From Pseudomonadota bacterium (GTDB taxonomy: Bacteria > Pseudomonadota > Alphaproteobacteria > Rhizobiales > Xanthobacteraceae), in contig JAFAGM010000001.1 of NCBI GenBank assembly GCA_023422775.1, positions 1-17,491 of the forward strand: DNA of 17,491 bases. Direction: 5' to 3'. The stretch's first letter is position 1. The number at the start of each line of letters is the position of its first letter. Positions 15,632 to 17,491 of this stretch are shown piece after piece. The notes under the pieces were generated by a model. The model saw only the letters and a list, made by a program, of their open reading frames with translations, was not told the origin of the DNA and did not search any database. Position numbers and translations under genes: made by a program.

Positions 15632-16336
15632 AATGGCTTTTTATCGTTCGTTGCCTTCGGCCTTGCCATTGCGCTGACGGCCGTTCCAGCTTCCGCCCAG
15701 ACGCGCGTTGGCGAAGCCGCCGTCGTCAAGAACGAAGTGCTCCGCGTTGCCGCATCCTCGACCACCCAGATCAAGGTCGGCGACGGGCTGGTGCGTGACG
15801 AGGTCGTGCGCACGGGCCGCGACAGCGCCACGCGACTGGTAATGGCGGACAGCACCAATCTGTCGCTCGGGCCCAACGCGACGCTCAAGCTCGACCGTAC
15901 CGTATTCGACGACTCCACCCATTATCGCGACGTCGCGATCCGGCTGACGTCGGGCGCGTTTCGTTTCGTCACCGGCCATTCGGACAAGGCCGCCTACAGG
16001 ATCACGACGCCGCTGGCGACCATCGGCGTCCGCGGCACCACGCTCGATATCCTGTCGCAGCGCGGCCAGACCATCGTCAACCTGCAGGAAGGTGCGGCCA
16101 GCGTCTGCACCGTCAGCTTCGAATGCATTCAACTCACCAGCCCCGGCGACACCGCCATCATTACCTCCAGCGGGGGCGGCAGGTCGACGATCAAGAAGAC
16201 CAACAACCCGCCCTGGACCTTTGCCGCGACCTGCAGTGCCGCCGCGGGACTTTGCACCACGACGCAATATGCGGATGCCTCACCGGTCATCGTCGATGAC
16301 GGCAGCGATCCCACCGGCATGCTGTGCGGGCGCTGA
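15620..16336 (+). CDS. Exported FecR-domain protein
   Basis: A 238-residue protein with a Sec signal peptide (residues 1-26, ending VPASA) and a FecR domain (PF04773) over about 50-155. Family marks are TRLVMADSTNLSLGPNATLKL, LTSGAFRFVTG and TTPLATIGVRGTTLDI (129-144). In classic systems FecR-domain proteins are periplasmic sensors that control an ECF sigma factor through a membrane helix. Here there is no transmembrane anchor and no sigma factor beside the gene, so this is probably a periplasmic or secreted adhesive or structural use of the fold. Five cysteines lie in the C-terminal third. There is no good ribosome binding site before the ATG at 15620, and a short out-of-frame ATG precedes it. 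The stop lies 2 bases before the ATG of the barrel protein, so the two are almost surely translated together. Confidence 0.87.
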   Translation: MNLRNGFLSFVAFGLAIALTAVPASAQTRVGEAAVVKNEVLRVAASSTTQIKVGDGLVRDEVVRTGRDSATRLVMADSTNLSLGPNATLKLDRTVFDDSTHYRDVAIRLTSGAFRFVTGHSDKAAYRITTPLATIGVRGTTLDILSQRGQTIVNLQEGAASVCTVSFECIQLTSPGDTAIITSSGGGRSTIKKTNNPPWTFAATCSAAAGLCTTTQYADASPVIVDDGSDPTGMLCGR

Positions 16337-16338
16337 CG

Positions 16339-17406
16339 ATGGCAGGCTTCATCCGCAGTCTCGTGGTGTCGGTGACGCTCGCACTGCTCGCGGCGCAATC
16401 GCCCGCCTGGGCCCAGTCACCTTCGCCGAGCCCAAGTCCGAGTCCGAGTCCGAGCCCAACGCCAACCTCGACTCCGACCTCAACCCCAACTTCAAGCCCG
16501 TCCCCAACGCCGATCGCGGGTTCGAACGCCGGCTCGATCAACGATCTGGCCAATCAGCGCTTCAACCAGATGGTCACCAACCGCGTGCTGGGCACCGTGC
16601 TGCTGGGCGTCAACGAGCAGGTCAATTGCAATGACTGCGTCAGCGCGTTCGGTTCGGCGGGCTCGTTCTCTGCCGGCATCCACGGCCGCAAGAACCTGAC
16701 CTCCGATCTGTCGCTGCTCGCCGGCATCGCCTACACCCAGTTCAACGAAGGCGGCTACAACGTCACCAGCGCGCCGATCGGCGCGTTCGCGCTGCGCTAT
16801 GATTTCGTCGACTGGGGATCGTCGCGGCCATTCTTCGATATCGGCGCCATACTCTCGCCGTTCCAGAAAGTGCGTTACTCGCGCAGCTACACCACAAGCC
16901 TCGGCGCAGTGTCGCTCGAAAGTTCGACATCGAGCGGGAATTACGCCGTCTATGGCCGCGCGGGCTGGATGAGCCGGTTGTCGCCGCGCGACGAAGTCGC
17001 GGCTTCCGTCGAGGTCTGGCAGCTTTGGCAGCGGGTCAAGGGCTATACCGATCCCAACGTCGCCTTCAACCCGTTCGACACCACGATTGCGAGCGGCACC
17101 GACCGCACCAGCCTCGTCAAGATCGGCGGACAATGGACGCATCTGTTCGGCGCCAGCGTCGAGGCCAATATCAACGGCGGCTGGGTGCAATCCTTCGGCA
17201 CGAAATCCGGCATCGTCGCGACCGTGACGGGCGACGGCACCATCGTCCCCACGATCGGCAACCAGGGCTGGCTCGAATATGGCGGCCGCCTCGGTTTCCG
17301 GATCAGCAAGGGCTGGGTCGCCGACCTCTTCCTCAACGGCACCGCCGGCCCGCAGCCGGTCGGCAACACGCTTCATGGCGGGCTGGGCTTGAGGATTACA
17401 TATTAA
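16339..17406 (+). CDS. Outer-membrane beta-barrel (autotransporter-like) protein with Ser/Thr/Pro tract
   Basis: A 355-residue protein. Residues 1-25 are a signal peptide ending SPAWA. Residues 27-58 consist only of Ser, Thr and Pro (12 Ser, 7 Thr, 13 Pro), beginning with seven SP pairs. After a polar stretch with a C97-N-D-C100 pair, about residues 105-355 alternate polar and hydrophobic residues with many Gly and aromatic residues, for example LLAGIAYTQFNEGGYN, YAVYGRAGWMSRL and GWLEYGGRLGFRIS. The chain ends GLGLRITY with a terminal aromatic residue, the usual outer-membrane insertion signal. This resembles an autotransporter-type barrel without a long passenger. The ATG at 16339 follows the FecR stop by 2 bases. 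A GTG at 16324 in the same frame is less likely. The function is unknown; the tract may be a flexible exposed linker or a glycosylation site. Confidence 0.82.
   Translation: MAGFIRSLVVSVTLALLAAQSPAWAQSPSPSPSPSPSPSPTPTSTPTSTPTSSPSPTPIAGSNAGSINDLANQRFNQMVTNRVLGTVLLGVNEQVNCNDCVSAFGSAGSFSAGIHGRKNLTSDLSLLAGIAYTQFNEGGYNVTSAPIGAFALRYDFVDWGSSRPFFDIGAILSPFQKVRYSRSYTTSLGAVSLESSTSSGNYAVYGRAGWMSRLSPRDEVAASVEVWQLWQRVKGYTDPNVAFNPFDTTIASGTDRTSLVKIGGQWTHLFGASVEANINGGWVQSFGTKSGIVATVTGDGTIVPTIGNQGWLEYGGRLGFRISKGWVADLFLNGTAGPQPVGNTLHGGLGLRITY
16417..16512 (+). repeat. Low-complexity DNA encoding the Ser/Thr/Pro tract
   Basis: This 96-base stretch is built from near-identical 6-base units of the type AGTCCG, AGCCCA and ACTCCG, coding for SP and TP pairs. 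Perfect short runs of AGTCCG occur near its start. Such DNA is prone to slippage in whole 6-base steps that keep the reading frame, so the tract length may vary between strains. Confidence 0.75.
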
Positions 17407-17415
17407 GAATTTGTC

Positions 17416-17491
17416 GGGTGGGCAAAGCGAAGCGTGCCCACCGTTCACGATGAGGTCTGTCGAGAGATGGTGGGCACGCTTCGCTTTGCCC
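17416..17491. repeat. Dispersed palindromic repeat, family C (cut by window edge)
   Basis: The left arm GGGTGGGCAAAGCGAAGCG plus TGCCCACC (17416-17442) pairs perfectly over 23 bases with the right arm starting GGTGGGCACGCTTCGCTTTG (17469-17491), around a 26-base loop. The right arm runs to the window end. The repeat starts 9 bases after the barrel gene stop and could fold at the 3' end of the FecR/barrel mRNA, acting as a terminator or stabiliser. Confidence 0.85.

Noticed and set aside
16492..17448. Minus-strand open frame of 318 codons opposite the barrel gene
   Set aside because: The plus strand has a signal peptide, barrel-like pattern and terminal aromatic residue; the minus frame has none of these.

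Overview
The window looks like chromosomal DNA of a Bradyrhizobium-type alphaproteobacterium (Rhizobiales). It is GC-rich, its genes have family members typical of that group, and it carries several dispersed palindromic repeats of the kind scattered between Bradyrhizobium genes. The genus is inferred from general resemblance, not from a search. I see no tRNA, rRNA, CRISPR array, transposase or integrase.

Layout. At 1-475 (minus) is the N-terminal part of a FadE-type acyl-CoA dehydrogenase, cut by the window edge, followed by a 439-base gap with a large imperfect palindrome. A Tat-exported SMP-30/gluconolactonase-family protein (915-2138, minus) is divergent from an exported class C beta-lactamase-like serine hydrolase (2336-3643, plus). 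Next come a flavin reductase-like protein (3676-4299, minus) and a minus-strand efflux unit, in transcription order: periplasmic adaptor lipoprotein (9476-8370), RND inner-membrane pump (8195-5043) and TetR repressor (5023-4418). An inverted repeat over a good -35 box just upstream of the adaptor gene is a natural candidate for the TetR operator. No outer-membrane channel gene is present, so the pump probably borrows one.

Divergent from the efflux unit is a YbaL-type cation:proton antiporter with a TrkA-N domain (9745-11487, plus). It converges on a YcaQ/AlkX-type DNA glycosylase gene (11529-12710, minus), followed by a small single-span membrane protein of unknown function (12769-13017, minus). 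An exported OmpA-domain protein (13411-14040, plus) converges on a PMT-family protein mannosyltransferase (14092-15354, minus). Divergent from PMT is a tight two-gene unit: an exported FecR-domain protein (15620-16336) and, 2 bases later, an outer-membrane beta-barrel protein (16339-17406) with a 32-residue Ser/Thr/Pro-only segment after its signal peptide.

The most interesting region is 14092-17406. A periplasm-facing protein O-mannosyltransferase sits head-to-head with an exported barrel protein whose Ser/Thr/Pro tract looks like a classic PMT acceptor. The FecR-domain partner has no sigma factor beside it. A general protein O-mannosylation activity with a dedicated neighbouring cell-surface substrate is a testable hypothesis, not something the sequence proves. 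The other genes are conventional metabolic, transport and repair genes, mostly single transcription units.
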